Shown: positions 45,955-58,200 of the stretch, one piece after another
Numbering within the stretch: position 1 is the first letter of the stretch
Layout of the letters: each line of letters begins with the position of its first letter
Assembly (NCBI RefSeq): GCF_000213175.1
Contig: NW_009799179.1
Span: 8,620,281-8,684,280 of the forward strand
Direction of reading: 5' to 3'
DNA from: Neurospora tetrasperma FGSC 2508
Taxonomy: Eukaryota; Ascomycota; Sordariomycetes; Sordariales; Sordariaceae
Length of the DNA stretch: 64,000 nucleotides
Translations under genes and position numbers: made by a program
The notes under the pieces: model-generated
The model's input: the letters and a program-made list of their open reading frames with translations, nothing else
Told to the model about the DNA's origin: nothing
Databases searched by the model: none

Positions 45955-47285
45955 TTAGATGAGGCCCTTAAATATGGCAGCCTCAGCGTTAAGGATGGAG
46001 GAACCAGCAGCTCCAATAACAGCTACAGGGAGGTATTAGCGCGAAACTGGAAGAGGCGTTCGAGGCATAAGGCGACTTACTGTTGTGGCTCAGGGCAACA
46101 AACTTGATATCGAAGATACCACTCTCGTCCTCTCTAACGCGGCCAACGCTGACAGTGTATCCCTTGCAGAGATCACGGTCAAGACGGGGCTGGGGCCTGT
46201 CTGCCTCGTCAAAGACCTTGATAGGGGGCTCGGGGGCCGAGGGGCACCCCAGCTTCTGAGCATCAGAAACATAGCTGCGCATGGCCTCCTTGACCTCCTC
46301 GGCGGACGGGGGCGGGCGCTGGGCGAAGCGCAGCGACACGCAGGCGGTGTGGCCGTCCAAGACAGGAACACGGTTGCAGGCTGCCGACACCCGGAGCTGC
46401 TTCTGGTCCTCGAAGGCAGTGGCGTCGGCGTTGAGAGAACCCAGGATCTTCTGGGCCTCGGTTTCCAGCTTGTCCTCCTCGCCCGAAATGAAGGGCACGA
46501 CATTGTCAATGATGTCCATGCTGCTGACGCCGGGGTATCCAGCACCCGAGACAGCCTGCATGGTGACGACGGATACGGTATCGATCTTGCCGAAGCGCGC
46601 CTGGAGGGCGGCAAAGGGGGCGACGAGGCCAATGACGGCGCAGTTGCTGTTGCATACCAGGAAGCCCTTCTCGAGGCCGAGGGTCTTGCGCTGGTGGGGG
46701 ATCAGGTCGAGATGGTTGAGGTTAACGGTCGGGACGACGAGGGGCACGAGGGGGTCGCGTCTGTAGTTCTTTGCATTGGAGAAGACGGCAATGTTGGCGT
46801 GCTGGAACTCCTTCTCGACGTCGCCGGCAACATCGCTGTCGAGACCGCTGAAGACGATATCGCAGTCGGCGAATTTGCTGGCCTTGCAGTCGCGGACGAC
46901 TAGGTCACCGAACTCGGCAGAGATGGGGGTGGATTGCTTCCAGCGGACGGCATCGCGGTACTTCTTGCCAGCGGAGCGGGAGGAGGCGCCGACGGCGACG
47001 AGCTTCAGGACAGGATGGTTCTGGAGCAACAGGATGAAGCGCTGGCCGACGGAGCCAGTGCAGCCCAAGACACCTACGGGACGTCATAGGAACGGTTAGT
47101 GCTCGGGCCGGCATAATGTTGTTTCGTGTCGGTGTGTTGATTGGAGAAGCAGCATGGATCCGTCTGGTCTGGAGACGGGGACACATGCTGAACACATGCT
47201 GCAGTGTCCCCTCTCAAGGAAGGAACCTTAAAAGGGTGAGGTGTCGCAGAGACTCACCAACGTTTCTGGTAGGAAATTGAGACAT
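45955..47285 (-). CDS. HOM2: Aspartate-semialdehyde dehydrogenase
   Basis: Three exons (47285-47258, 47073-46081, 46022-45955) encode 362 residues, close to the yeast enzyme (365). The first exon is only 28 bp and the first intron splits the Gly10 codon that opens the NADP-binding loop ([14 protein letters not shown]). The catalytic Cys154 sits in NSNCAVIG, and the second signature [10 protein letters not shown] is intact. The third exon adds [20 protein letters not shown], closing the C-terminal fold. The enzyme reduces aspartyl phosphate to aspartate semialdehyde with NADPH, the branch leading to threonine, methionine and isoleucine. A perfect TGAGTCA box lies about 120 bp upstream of the ATG, as expected of a gene under cross-pathway (CPC1/Gcn4) control. 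The intron 1 donor is GTGAGT. The gene diverges from the SDR gene 2.3 kb away. Confidence 0.97.
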
Positions 47286-47403
47286 GATGACGATCTGGGC
47301 TGGGAACTAAACAATATGATTCAACGAACAGAATGGAATGGATCAAGCAACCAGAACAGGAAAGATGTTGGGCAGGATTATGATTATGGTTCAGATAGGA
47401 AGG

Positions 47404-47410
47404 TGAGTCA
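47404..47410 (+). promoter_or_regulatory. TGAGTCA, CPC1/Gcn4-type binding site
   Basis: The seven bases are a perfect TGA[CG]TCA palindrome, the binding site of the bZIP activator CPC1 (yeast Gcn4). The site is 119 bp upstream of the start codon of the HOM2-type gene, a position typical of general amino acid control targets. A related TGAGTCG lies at 47483-47489. Confidence 0.7.
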
Positions 47411-48773
47411 ATGGCGCTCTTTCTTCCCAGACAGCGGCGGGATCTGCTCCGCAACTTTTTTCTCTCGTTGCCTCTCACAGATGAGTCGCCATCGGCTCGG
47501 CGCCCCGCCACGGGCAGGGTTCCTCCTACACTCCGGCGATCGGAGCTGTGATGCACACTCGTGTGGGTGTGGGGCCAAGCACGGGAGCCCCAAGCGTGGA
47601 ACTTGGGGGACTTCCACTTGTCCAGCACACTGTCGTCGCTTGGTTTCAGGGACAGGAACGGGGCCAAGCAGCGTCCGTGTCCATCAGGGTCGAGTGGTCG
47701 CAAGACAGGGTGTTCCCAGGGCCGCGTGTTAGCTCCAACGTAGGAGGGTTGCGATCAGCGGTCTGGTCCGACTTTGGAGCATTGGTGGAGGCGACCCTGT
47801 CCCACTCCGGGGAGAAGTGGAAGTGTACTTCCAGCCCAGGGAGTACCTCTTCTCTGTAAATGTAGCGGTACGGTACGTACACTGCCAGGCCGTAGGGCTG
47901 GAACCCGTCCACATGCCCTGCTCCATCTTAACAGGTCACGGACTGCTGTTCCGTTCTGTTCCCTCACCACCTACCACCGACTGCAGCCAAACACACGCTC
48001 TCAACATTCGTCAAGATGCGATTCAGGAGCATCGAGTCGCACCTGACATCGTTTATACAGTGCGCGGCACATATAGCTTCACCACAGCAAGAACTTCTTC
48101 TGGATTTCTCGCTTTCTGGAAAGTGTGCTGCATCTGTTCGACGTTGCACACAAGGCTTGGCCGTTACGTACCACGACCGGCTTTAACACGACCTGTTTTA
48201 TAGGTGAGCAGCGCTCCCCACAATAGAAACGACGGGATGAAGAAGCACAACATCAACGTCCCCCGTCGTGATCAGTACCCAACTGCGCTTGGGGAAGAGC
48301 TTTGCGCAGGCGATTCCTTGTGATCGTACGACAGCGTCAACACTCCCCGCCTATTGTCAAGCTCTTCTTCCCTCACGAGCCGCTTGTCAGCGTCCGCTCC
48401 AAATTCAGCATAGCGCCCGGAGCCAACAATCGTATTCTGCTGGCTTACCAGAGGTGCATAAGGAAAAACATCATATGACCTGGATATGCATGGGGTAGTA
48501 TATGCCCCATAAGGTTGGCTTCGAACTGGGCCCAGATAATATCTCCCCCGCCACGATACGTACGGGATCCCCCATGCTCGTCACCCAGCCCTACGTACTC
48601 TATCTTTTGCTCAGTCGAGCGGTGAGCAACCCGACTGACAGCTCAAAAGAAATATGACGGCTGCCTTACCGGGCCATCACCCTTGGATAAACATGAACTG
48701 GGCACAAAGTCATGTCACCTTCACTCTACGTCCGAAGCATGAGCATGGGATCCTATCGATGCTCTTTGTTTGT

Positions 48774-48839
48774 TCAACAGACAAGGGTCACGGAGACTAT
48801 CTACCATCAACAGACAAGGGTCACGGAGACTATCTACCA
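48774..48839 (+). repeat. Two tandem copies of a 33-bp unit
   Basis: The unit TCAACAGACAAGGGTCACGG and the 13 bases after it is repeated exactly once, with no mismatch, so the duplication is recent. It lies in non-coding DNA between the HOM2-type and SDR genes. Confidence 0.95.
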
Positions 48840-49581
48840 TTCCAAAACACCGAAATCCCACCGTCAAGCGGATGGGTACCACCTCGTTATCGCACCATGT
48901 CCAGAGATCATGTTCACGATGCTTGTCCCATTGGCAACAGATGCAGTCTTGGCAGTTCTCATTGGATGAAGCCAGTGACGCAACCCCTTCTGAAATGAAG
49001 AGAAGCGGGCGGGCGACAGCTGCCGCTGACATTGTCATGTAACGCGCCTCAACGCCTTGTTAGACCAATGTTGGGAGGAGGGCTTGACATGGCGCAAATA
49101 CTACTATGCAGTAGTGAGCCGCTTGGCTGAAAAAGAGCCAGATGATCTTTTCTTTCTCTTCAGCTTTGCCCACCGATTCAACTGTGATATTATCACGTCG
49201 GGGCCCTCTGTCGCCCTCGCTGTTCAGCTCTTCAGCCGCTTCGATTTATCTCGAGCCTTAAGCACTCTGATTGCCTCGGCTGTCGACAACCGTTGATCCA
49301 TGAAGATCATCTACACTACCCCCCATCCCACTGTTACATTGCCCACACAACAACAGGCCACGAGGGGTCATTTCTAATTTTTCCTGATTTGTATCAGGAA
49401 ATTTGCTTGGACAACTTGATCTTAGGGTTCTCGGTAAATTGGCATTGAAGACAAGACCTCTACCCAACGTCATCAGACAACTGGGAAATTATATTGGCCG
49501 TCTGTCTTTGATTCTTCACCCAGCAACTTCCAGGTTGAACGCCTTTACCTACCAGCGAATGTTGAAGAGAAGCCTACAATT

Positions 49582-50808
49582 ATGGAAAACTCAATGGTAA
49601 CAGACGACCTCTCTTGGTCAATCGTTGACACTATCAAGCAATCGCCACCCATCGATGTCAAAGCTCCTTACGACACCAAGTCCCTCGCCGGCAAAACCAT
49701 CCTGATCACCGGCGGGGCATCCGGTTTCGGTGCCGCTTTCGCCCGCAAATGGGCCGAACACGGCTCCCATATCATCATCGGCGACGTGAATGACTCGGCC
49801 GGCGAGGACCTCATCGCCGAGCTCCGCTCCCTCCCCGGGTCCTCCAAGCACCACTACTACCAGCACTGCGACGTGACCAAATGGGAAGACCAAGTCTCCC
49901 TCTTCAAAATGGCCGCCCGCGCTAGTCCCACCCGCGGGATCGATGCCGTCGTAGCCAGTGCCGGCATCAGCGAGCATAGGGACGTAGCTTCCGGCGCCCC
50001 GGGCGTCTTCGACAACCCCTCCGATCTGGACTCCGATTCCCTCCTTCCCCCACCACCGCCCTTAAACGTCCTCAACGTCAACCTGACAGGCGTCATGTAC
50101 ACTACCCACCTCGCTCTCTTCTGGCTTCCCCGCAACGGCGGCGTCTCCCGCCTCGATGTCCAAGATGACACCTCTGCTGCTGATGATGGCCGGCCGATTC
50201 GTGACCGCCACCTCCTTCTCGTCTCCTCCATCGCCGGCCTTGCACCCCTCCCCGGCCAAACGGAGTACACTGCCTCCAAGCACGGGGTGCTCGGTCTCTT
50301 CCGCTCGCTAAGGGCGACCTCCTGGACGAAGGGGATCCGATGCAACGTGCTTTGTCCGTACTTTGTCGATACCCCCATCGTTCCCTGGCGCGCCCTGGCG
50401 CTGTTGGCGGGCGGGCCGAAGGCGGACATTGAGGATGTGGTGGATGCGGCGACGAGGTTGATGGCTGACGAGGAGGTGGTGGGGAGGGGGTTGCTTATTG
50501 GGGGGAGGCAGCGGGTCGTGGGGGGGAAGTTGGTGGTTGTTGATGATGCTGAATATGCTGAGGGCGAGGGAGGAGATGGGGATGAGCATAGGGGAATTAG
50601 GAATTCGCCTAGTGCTGTGTGGGAGGTGCATGCGCATGATTATGAGATGGTGGAGGTTTTCGTTTATAGGTTTGTCAAAGTTTTGAACATGGTGAGGATA
50701 GTCAGGGGGTGGGTTGAAACGCTAAAAGATTTGTGGGCAATTTATTTGAGTCGGGGGAGAGGTGGAGGAAGGGCGGCGAAGGCGAAGGCAAAGAATGGGG
50801 TGTTGTAG
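49582..50808 (+). CDS. Short-chain dehydrogenase/reductase with basic C-terminal extension
   Basis: A single-exon frame of 408 residues, start ATG at 49582 (A at -3). The Rossmann fold is classical: TGGASGFG at residues 43-50, an Asp68 after the second strand (GDVND) that favours NAD(H) specificity, an SAG variant of the NAG motif at 126-128, the catalytic Ser in VSSIAG (215/216), and Tyr229-Lys233 in YTASK. A proline run (PPPPP) before the NVNLTG motif and a Pro/Asp-rich insert precede the catalytic strand. The core ends at about residue 310. About 100 further residues include a Gly/Val region, a short hydrophobic helix (VFVYRFVKVLNMVRIV) and a Lys/Arg-rich end, which could anchor it to a membrane. 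The substrate cannot be told; the family covers many fungal secondary alcohols, including prostaglandin-dehydrogenase-like enzymes. Confidence 0.9.
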   Translation: MENSMVTDDLSWSIVDTIKQSPPIDVKAPYDTKSLAGKTILITGGASGFGAAFARKWAEHGSHIIIGDVNDSAGEDLIAELRSLPGSSKHHYYQHCDVTKWEDQVSLFKMAARASPTRGIDAVVASAGISEHRDVASGAPGVFDNPSDLDSDSLLPPPPPLNVLNVNLTGVMYTTHLALFWLPRNGGVSRLDVQDDTSAADDGRPIRDRHLLLVSSIAGLAPLPGQTEYTASKHGVLGLFRSLRATSWTKGIRCNVLCPYFVDTPIVPWRALALLAGGPKADIEDVVDAATRLMADEEVVGRGLLIGGRQRVVGGKLVVVDDAEYAEGEGGDGDEHRGIRNSPSAVWEVHAHDYEMVEVFVYRFVKVLNMVRIVRGWVETLKDLWAIYLSRGRGGGRAAKAKAKNGVL

Positions 50809-53558
50809 GGGAAGTGAAGTTTGGTCAGGGTGATCCTTATGTTATGGCTATCATGACCGACGGCGGCGGCATTTGAGACAGTTCTTTGAGTGAATGTGGT
50901 TCGTGCAGAGGTCTACTTTAGTCTCTTGGTTTACGGGGCTTCAGGGTTCACAGTCTTTATTCATGCAATGAAAAAGAGAAGATAAAAAAAGGCCGAAAAT
51001 TCAAAGAAAAACTTGATGAACAGACAGACGAACGGACGGACAACCCAAACAGGATGAGCGGGAACAAGGAGCACCATTTCTGAATTGTCCCTTAAAAAAG
51101 GGATTTTGAAGTCTATAACGCATGGTTTCTTCAGCCAGCCAGGTGCTAATGATACATAACACGAGTTCTTGGAAATAAAAATGCGTGACATGGTAAACAT
51201 ATATGAAATGAATGATACCAATCGGGGTGTGTAATGAGCTTATAGGAAAGGCGCTCTCGTCACCTGGTAATTTTTTCGTACCTTCCACCTACTCAAGTCA
51301 TTGTCAACCTGATCTTCATCTGTAAAGGAAGGCACGATGTTGGTATTAAATACCAAGCAATTGCCGATTCGGCCGGGGAGGAGCATCTATGTAGTGCAGA
51401 ATATTCATCTCCTCTTTGCATGTAACGGAATTGAAGAGATAGTGAGATGCGACTGAAAAGATGGGTGAATAATAATGACAGGGGAGAGGTAAGGTGAAGA
51501 GTGGATGAAGGAACAGGGAGGAATACACACCTCAGTGGAAGCTCAATGAAATTTGAAGTGTTGTGAAATTAACAGTCAAGACATCAAGTCAACTAAATAT
51601 TGAACTTCACCTCCTCGTCATATGTGTCTTGGAATTAATCACAGTAGCCTTTGGTGACAAAGATCCCAACCTCAACGTCTTTTCCCTACTGATACAAGAA
51701 CATTGCAGACATTCATTCTGCGCCCAACACACTACTTTGTTAGCACATTGTCCTTCATCGATGAATAAAAACGTGTCCGGCAGCTGTAGTCAGGGACAAT
51801 TGACGTCATTGTTTGCCAAGTCGAAAATTCCGCCATGACAGACATTCAAATATGGTAATAGCCGAATAACGCCAATTAACACACTTTAACAGAGCCAAGA
51901 GAAAAACTAAAAAAATACTCGCTAATATGACATGACACCTCTCCCATTTACGCTTCTGATGGATATATCGCAGTCATTGCAGGCCTCCAAAATACTCTGG
52001 CTTCGTCTCTCACTCACTCTTGCTGTTATGAAATGCGCATTTCTGACAGTAATGGTTTCCTGGCAATGCAAACAACGTCACGCAACGCTGTAGTACAGAC
52101 CCTGAAGGCTAGAGAGGATGTGGAGAGCGGTACGATAGCCGGATGGATAACACATCAGACGAGGAAAAGAGAGCCATGAGTTACATGAGAAGAAAAAAAT
52201 AGGTAAGCAGCAAAAAGATACAGAATATCTAGTATAGAGTGTGATCCCTTCCATCCTGGGGAACATGAACTCCACCACCATATGCCAACGTCATGCCTTC
52301 CACAGAGGTTTTGTCGGGGTTTGTTTCGGTTCGGTGGTACCCGGCTGGGGTTGTCGTGAATGTTCATGTTGTTCGCGGTGTCATACCGAGAAGATAAGCA
52401 GATGTGTTTGTCGTTGTCGGATGAATGGAAGATTTGTCGCAACTCGTTCAAAGAAGCGATGAAGAAGGGGTATAAACATAACATGGCGCCAAGGAAATAT
52501 AATCCTATCCAAAACGAATGCCCACGACAAGACATTTCATGCAAAGATGCCAAAAAAAAGAAAAACATTTTCCTGTTTAAAGTGTATAAACTTGGTATCA
52601 TTTCATCCCATATCCCCCAAGTCTTTTGCCGTTAACCCCGGAGATGTATTTAGCACGGTTTGTAGATGCGTGCCCCGAATATGTATGTATAGTCCTTTGC
52701 CATATAATGTCAAACGATCCGGGGTTGAATTCCTTTCGCCGCGTGTGAGGGCTGCCGTAGATACACAAAGGTGGTTGGACTGATTGTTTGGAAAGACTGC
52801 ACCACTGTGTATATATTTTCTTGCACCGCAAGCCGCCTGCATGAATGCCAGTGTAGTTGTATGTGTTGCGATACACCACAAGTCAAATAACAATAACTCC
52901 TACGGACCTCTTGGGTCCAAGTCGCCCATGCTTATTTCTCTCCCCTGGATGCTGATGATAAACCGATCGTGACGCCGAAGGCCGATGCCAATCCCTAGAC
53001 TCCACGCACGCTGGTGTGGCCACGAAAACAGCTCTTGAACCATGGTCGAAGGCCATGAGACGCTCGCCCTGAACAAAAGCCAAAAAGGAGACCGGGGAAG
53101 CACAAGGGGAATTCTGGGAAAAGAGAATCCTCTACGACTCCAACGTGTTGGGTGAAACGCAAAAAGAAAAGAAAAGAAAAAAAAGAAAAAAAGAAAACCA
53201 ACGACGTTAAATTAAGAGGGAAATCGTGTCCATGTAGAAAAACACCATTCATGTGTCCACACGCACCATGCGCCAATGCATGCCATGTCGAAGATGCCAG
53301 CCGTATGCAAGCCGTAACCACTGTGCCTCAAACATCGCCTACCAGCTCCAATCAACACCCCATGTCCATGTCGTCTTTTTTGTCCAATTGATCAGCGCGA
53401 GGCAAAGAAGAAAAGATGTGTAAGTGCAGTAAGAATCCAAAACGTGAAATATCCCTTTCTTGAAATACGCAGAAGAACATGGACAACAAATCGGAATTAA
53501 CGAAGAGATCCGAAAATGCCATTCGGAGGGTAAGGACGCCCGGTTCTTATGCGTATTA
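50809..53558. other. Intergenic between two convergent genes
   Basis: This 2.75-kb AT-richer spacer lies between the 3' ends of the SDR and Scw1-type genes. It contains an A-rich purine tract at 53157-53198. I found no gene, RNA or repeat. It is longer than expected for two 3' untranslated regions, so a non-coding transcript is possible but not visible. Confidence 0.45.
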
Positions 53559-55283
53559 TCATCTTCCCATCATGTAAGCCGGAAATTGCGCCTGAGAGTT
53601 GCCGTTCAGCTGTGAAGAGCCGTTGAAGCTCGAAGCCCAAGGGCTCTGAGTTGTGGGGAACGGGGGCGGGGTATACGGATTGTGCCCGTTGTTCAGCATG
53701 TTAGGTGACCCCGAGTACAGCGACCTGTTCATACCCAAACCAGGAGGGGCAGACAAGCCTGGAGGAGGTCCATTTGCGGTTGTGAAGCCAGTGCTGGGAC
53801 CGTGGGGAAAACCGTTCATGCCGTTCATAGGCCCAGGGCCATTCTGGCCAGGCGCCTGACCCGTGCGGACTCCCAAGGGATTCTTTGAGAAACTCAGTCG
53901 CATGCCGCCCTTCCTGCTGTTGCTGAGTGTATGACCATAGAGCTCGTTTAGGGCCTTGGTGGCAAAAGAGACGTCCTCGAACTCAACAAAGCACATGGGT
54001 CCATTGTGCTTGGTCCTGTAGCAAAGGCGCTTGTATCCCCGCACCTTTGAAAAAACGGCCTTGAGCTCTTCCTCGGAGGTGTCGATGGGCAGATTGCCGA
54101 CATAGAGAGTATTGCAAGGAGGGTTCATGTCCGCGGGGTTCGCAGGTGGGTGTTGCCGATACGGCTGAGCATGGGGCATCATTGGGACGGGCCCGCCCAT
54201 CATGTTGGTAGGCGACATGGTAGCAGAATGCGCTCCCATAGCCCCCATGCTTGACTGGGAATAGTGCGACATTGATTGCGGCATAGTCGTGGGAACCGAT
54301 GTGTTTAGCGACAAGTTTGCCATACGCGTGATGGGAAGCTGAGATGAGGTGGAGCGACGTTGCTGGGGGCCGCCTTCAGCAAAGCCGCCGATCTCCTTGA
54401 GAATTTCGCCCGTTTCGTCATCATCTGCGGAATCGTTGTTGATCAAGGTCTTGCCGGTCGCGCGACTACCATCTGTAAGATAGTTTCCAATAGGCGATTG
54501 AGCCGAGAACAGGTTCTGGTAGTGCGCAGTGGCTTCGGGGCTGCCCAACTCGGTGGACCCGTACGCAGTATTAAGGGGCGGCGACATTCGGTCAAGAGAT
54601 TGGAATGTGCCATTGAAGCGCGACACTTGTCTCGAGGAGGGCGCCGTCAGCGCTGTGGGCGAAGTGACTGCCGATGTCGCAGCGGAGACAGATGTGTCAA
54701 TCGAAAATCTGGCGCTCGAGGCAGCGGAATCGGACTGAATGATCTCAACAATCATTTCGGCGTCCTTGGTCATGTTTGTCTTGCCATTCAGGAGTTGCCT
54801 TGTCTCTTGCGCGCCCTCCAAGGTTTTGAATGTGAGAATTGCGGTACGGAAACCAGCATCGTCCGACATATCGGCGGGCAGCAGTTCAGCTTTGACGAGA
54901 TCCTTGGAGAGGGCCATCATGAGGCGCAGCTGGTCTTCGGTGAAATTGGCGGGCAACTTGCGAATGCGGGCGACAGAATAGGTTGGGGAGGGCGTCGTGG
55001 CAAACGGGGTTCCGACAGACTTGGCAGCTTCGCGATCGAAGGGCTTGCCAGGTGTGTAGTAGCCGACTGGAGAGGTCATGCCTTGTCTACTGTTGAAGGC
55101 CTGGGCAGCCTGAGCGGCGGAAGGCCGCGGTAGGTAGGATGGAGCGGCCATTGTGTTGGTTGTCGCAGTGGACGAGAAAGGGCTCGCGCGGTTGGAGGCC
55201 AGGGAAGCGAAAGAGTTGGCGTTAACAGTGACGGAGGAGGTTGCGCCCGGAGCGTTCACGTTCTGACGATGATCCCCGTTCAT
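53559..55283 (-). CDS. scw1: RNA-binding protein of the Scw1/Whi3 type
   Basis: A single-exon frame of 574 residues, with the start ATG at 55283. An RRM-like fold covers about residues 101-180 ([18 protein letters not shown]). After a long Ser/Thr/Gln/Pro linker a good RRM spans 391-468, with RNP2 LYVGNL and RNP1 MCFVEFED, followed by the conserved [13 protein letters not shown] stretch that marks Scw1 (fission yeast) and Whi3/Whi4 (budding yeast, Ashbya). The low-complexity ends are Asn/Gly/Met/Pro-rich. These proteins bind mRNAs with GCAU-type elements; Whi3 controls G1 cyclin mRNA and assembles in granules, and Scw1 affects cell wall integrity. The leader upstream is likely long. Orthology to this family is clear; the target mRNAs are not. 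Confidence 0.9.
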   Translation of the reverse strand: MNGDHRQNVNAPGATSSVTVNANSFASLASNRASPFSSTATTNTMAAPSYLPRPSAAQAAQAFNSRQGMTSPVGYYTPGKPFDREAAKSVGTPFATTPSPTYSVARIRKLPANFTEDQLRLMMALSKDLVKAELLPADMSDDAGFRTAILTFKTLEGAQETRQLLNGKTNMTKDAEMIVEIIQSDSAASSARFSIDTSVSAATSAVTSPTALTAPSSRQVSRFNGTFQSLDRMSPPLNTAYGSTELGSPEATAHYQNLFSAQSPIGNYLTDGSRATGKTLINNDSADDDETGEILKEIGGFAEGGPQQRRSTSSQLPITRMANLSLNTSVPTTMPQSMSHYSQSSMGAMGAHSATMSPTNMMGGPVPMMPHAQPYRQHPPANPADMNPPCNTLYVGNLPIDTSEEELKAVFSKVRGYKRLCYRTKHNGPMCFVEFEDVSFATKALNELYGHTLSNSRKGGMRLSFSKNPLGVRTGQAPGQNGPGPMNGMNGFPHGPSTGFTTANGPPPGLSAPPGLGMNRSLYSGSPNMLNNGHNPYTPPPFPTTQSPWASSFNGSSQLNGNSQAQFPAYMMGR

Positions 55284-58200
55284 GCCTCGCGGTGCGTTTG
55301 GTGCATGTACAGGTTGGAGTCGCTACAAATAGAACGGAGTCGGACTGGGGCGACGATCGGACGTGATTGATCGAACGGGCGACGAGCCGTCGGCAGGTTG
55401 GCAGTGGAGGAATTGGGTTTCGCAGAGTGGATGCGACGGCGATTTTGTGGAGAGTAGGATACCTGGCTACGTCGAGCGTGTCAGGTACCGTGCTGGAATC
55501 CAGTTTGTAGGCACGCGTACACCACCCTCTTAAAATATGTGTGTGTGCTGTGACTCGCTCGCTTGAGAGATTGAAGGAAGTGCTAGGTGCTAGGTATTTG
55601 CGTGCAGTGTTCGTTCGGCAGCAGGGGGGGGCCGGGATAGGTGGGCAGTAAGGATGAGGACAGGACAAAGAGGCGACGGGGCCAGGCCTAGGGTGGAATC
55701 AAGCATACCTGTAGGTTATTTACCAAGACGCGACAGGATACCCAGCCAAGGTGAGAGCTTTGTGTGAGGGTTCGTTGTTATGATAGTGACGATGAGGGGT
55801 GCGCAGTTGTCTGCTTATTGCTCGCTCTTGTATGGTATTGGGCGGTAGTAACTGGTGCTTGTGGTTGCTCGGTGGCAGCTCGTTTCTCGTTGTGCTGAAT
55901 GGAGGAAACGAATGTTGCCTCTGATGCCTGCGTTTGCAAAAAGGTACGAGGTAGCGAGGTAAGTGCAAAGCGACAGAAATACGGCAGTTTTGCTGGAGGA
56001 CTAGGTGGTGAATGAGTGGGTGTAAGTGTGCAGATGGTGGAGGGAGGAACAAAAAAAAAAAAAAAAAAAGTTGGCCTGGGGTTGGAGGAGAAGGAAAGTT
56101 CAGAGTCTGGGTGATAGGTGGTGTGGGATGGGGGAGACCTGGAGCTTTGTGGAGGATGGAGTGACCTGTCGCAAATGGGCAAAGGGGGAGCGAACCATCA
56201 GTCAGTTGTGTGTGTGTGCGAGAGTGCGAGTGCGGGCGTCGACGAGACAGGTCCGGGGGTGAGTGTGGGTGATGTCTGGGTGAGCGTGCCAGAATGGCCG
56301 GGATGAGAAGAAAAAGTGGAAGTGCAGGTGAACGAGACGGGACTGGAGGGAAGGGGATGACGGGACTCCAAGAGTGGGCAGGCGCGATCTGGACCTGGAC
56401 CCAAGGATTTTTCTAGGAGGTGAGCTTTTGGCTTCTGGTGCTACGTACTCTGCACGCGATGCTGATTGGTTTCTTTTGGCGACTGAACGCATCCTGCATT
56501 TTTGACTTTTTGGTCTTTCGGGATCCCCACTTGTGACTTGATCGTTCAATGGGAAGCTTCCCAGATTCAGGTTCTGTGTGCTTTTAGCCTTTCGGCCCCC
56601 CGCCCGCGGCTTACACTACACCACCAAGTGAAGTCGGAGCTATACACTATGTACAGTATAATCCGCCAAAAAGGATGGGTTACATGTTGAATTGGAGCGC
56701 GCGAGGCTACCAACAGTCACAGCTGATTTTCTTTGTGGTAAACGCGGCGCCCGTGGGCAGCCAAGCGGCCAAGCAGCCTCGACCAAAGTGGAAGACACAG
56801 TTTGCGTTGGCTACCGGCACTCCTTACAAAGTACCTGAGCTAGGCCGGTTTCAGCACAGCACGAACGCGACTCCAATTTGTACCTGTCGATTGCAGAGAA
56901 ACAGTGTCGTTCAAGTCCGGGCAAGATTCAACCAACAACAATCATACGCACGACCAACCCATAAGTTGTATCGAGTGTCACGATGAGCGCGACTTGAGAG
57001 AGGAACTTGAGAAGAGACGCGACAATATGGAATAGAATTATATATCACCTCAAACGTAGAGGTACTCATGCTCAAGGTACGCAGGACTCGTGGGCTCGAC
57101 GTGATATTTTAAATAAGGCAAGCGTCCCCGTCACATCATTGGCTGTTCTTGATACACTAGCGAGTTAGTGCCCGCGTGGTGGAGACATGGGCCATAAGCC
57201 AAGGACACGCAGGGCAAGGGGGAGCCTGAGGCCCAGATGGGGGGATGGGGCCCGGGGATGGGTGATGGGCTCGGGCGGGTTTCTCGGTCTTCGACTGGCC
57301 ACCAGTGGCCGCAACAGGGTGGCCTGCAACGTCCAAAGTGTGGTTCCCAGCGATGGCGTGCATGCACAAATGCAGGACGCTGCAGCTCGACGAAGCTCAA
57401 AGCCTCCCCGGAAGGATGTCTGGATGAGTACAAGTTAGCGCGAATATAAGAGGCAGAAACCCGGATGAATACGACCATTCTTTGTTCAGTGAAAGTGATG
57501 AAAGTGGCAGCTGCGGTATTCAGAAGAGTTATCACCGGACTTGTGTAGGCAGATCCGGACAAAGGCGAAATCTTATATAAGCAAATGTTTTTGTCGTTGA
57601 TGGTTTTCGAGGCGATCCCTCGACACAGAACCCCCAATCCCATGGGATTCGGAAGTGGGGCAAACGAATGGGCATTGAGATCGATCCCATCTCCAATTTT
57701 GCAGGCTCTTTGACCTGCTTCGTATGAACTTGGGAACCAAGACCTTCCCAACGCTCACTCAGAAGACACCTTCAAACTTTTGGAAAAAAAAAAAAAAAAT
57801 ATGAGAAGGAGAACGAAAGGAGGCCTCTAGTTAGACCACGGGATAATGGAACGCTGATGGTGGAACAGTGTTATTGCACTCTTCCGGACGCAATGCAGTG
57901 CCTGACGAGAACGAGAAGCGACGAAACTCCAGCGTGACATCGGGGCGTCGCGGTACAACTGGGCAGGGGGCCTCGGGTGGTATGTGATACCGTGATGAGG
58001 ATATGCCCTGAAGAGGTCGAGAAGGACTGAAGATGTTGGCGGCAGCGGTCCAGCGCCATGCAGCAGGAACCTTGTCGACAGCGAGTGGTTCGGGTCATCC
58101 TCATTTCAGCAGTTCCAGCGCCCATCACAGTCGGCCTCAATAGTACGGATACCGTAGGGCAGCGCCAAAAGGGACCATGCTTGAAGCCGACAAGGGGCCT

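Larger units (their letters stand above)
47286..49581. other. Intergenic, divergent upstream region of HOM2-type and SDR genes
   Basis: The 2.3 kb contains the HOM2-side promoter (with the CPC1-type box at 47404) and the SDR promoter. A direct 33-bp duplication lies at 48774-48839 and an 8-bp-stem inverted repeat (TTTCCTGA, 6-nt loop, TCAGGAAA) at about 49380-49401. No gene is supported. Confidence 0.5.

Noticed and set aside
46085-46903. 272-codon open frame antisense to the HOM2-type gene
   Set aside because: Composition is Gly/Val/Asp-rich shadow text and the opposite strand has an intact enzyme.
54360-55133. 257-codon open frame antisense to the Scw1-type gene
   Set aside because: Gly/Arg-rich shadow text with no recognisable domain.
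57131-57751. 206-codon open frame in the gene-empty region
   Set aside because: No family resemblance, Pro/His/Cys mix typical of chance frames, and no splice or start context support.
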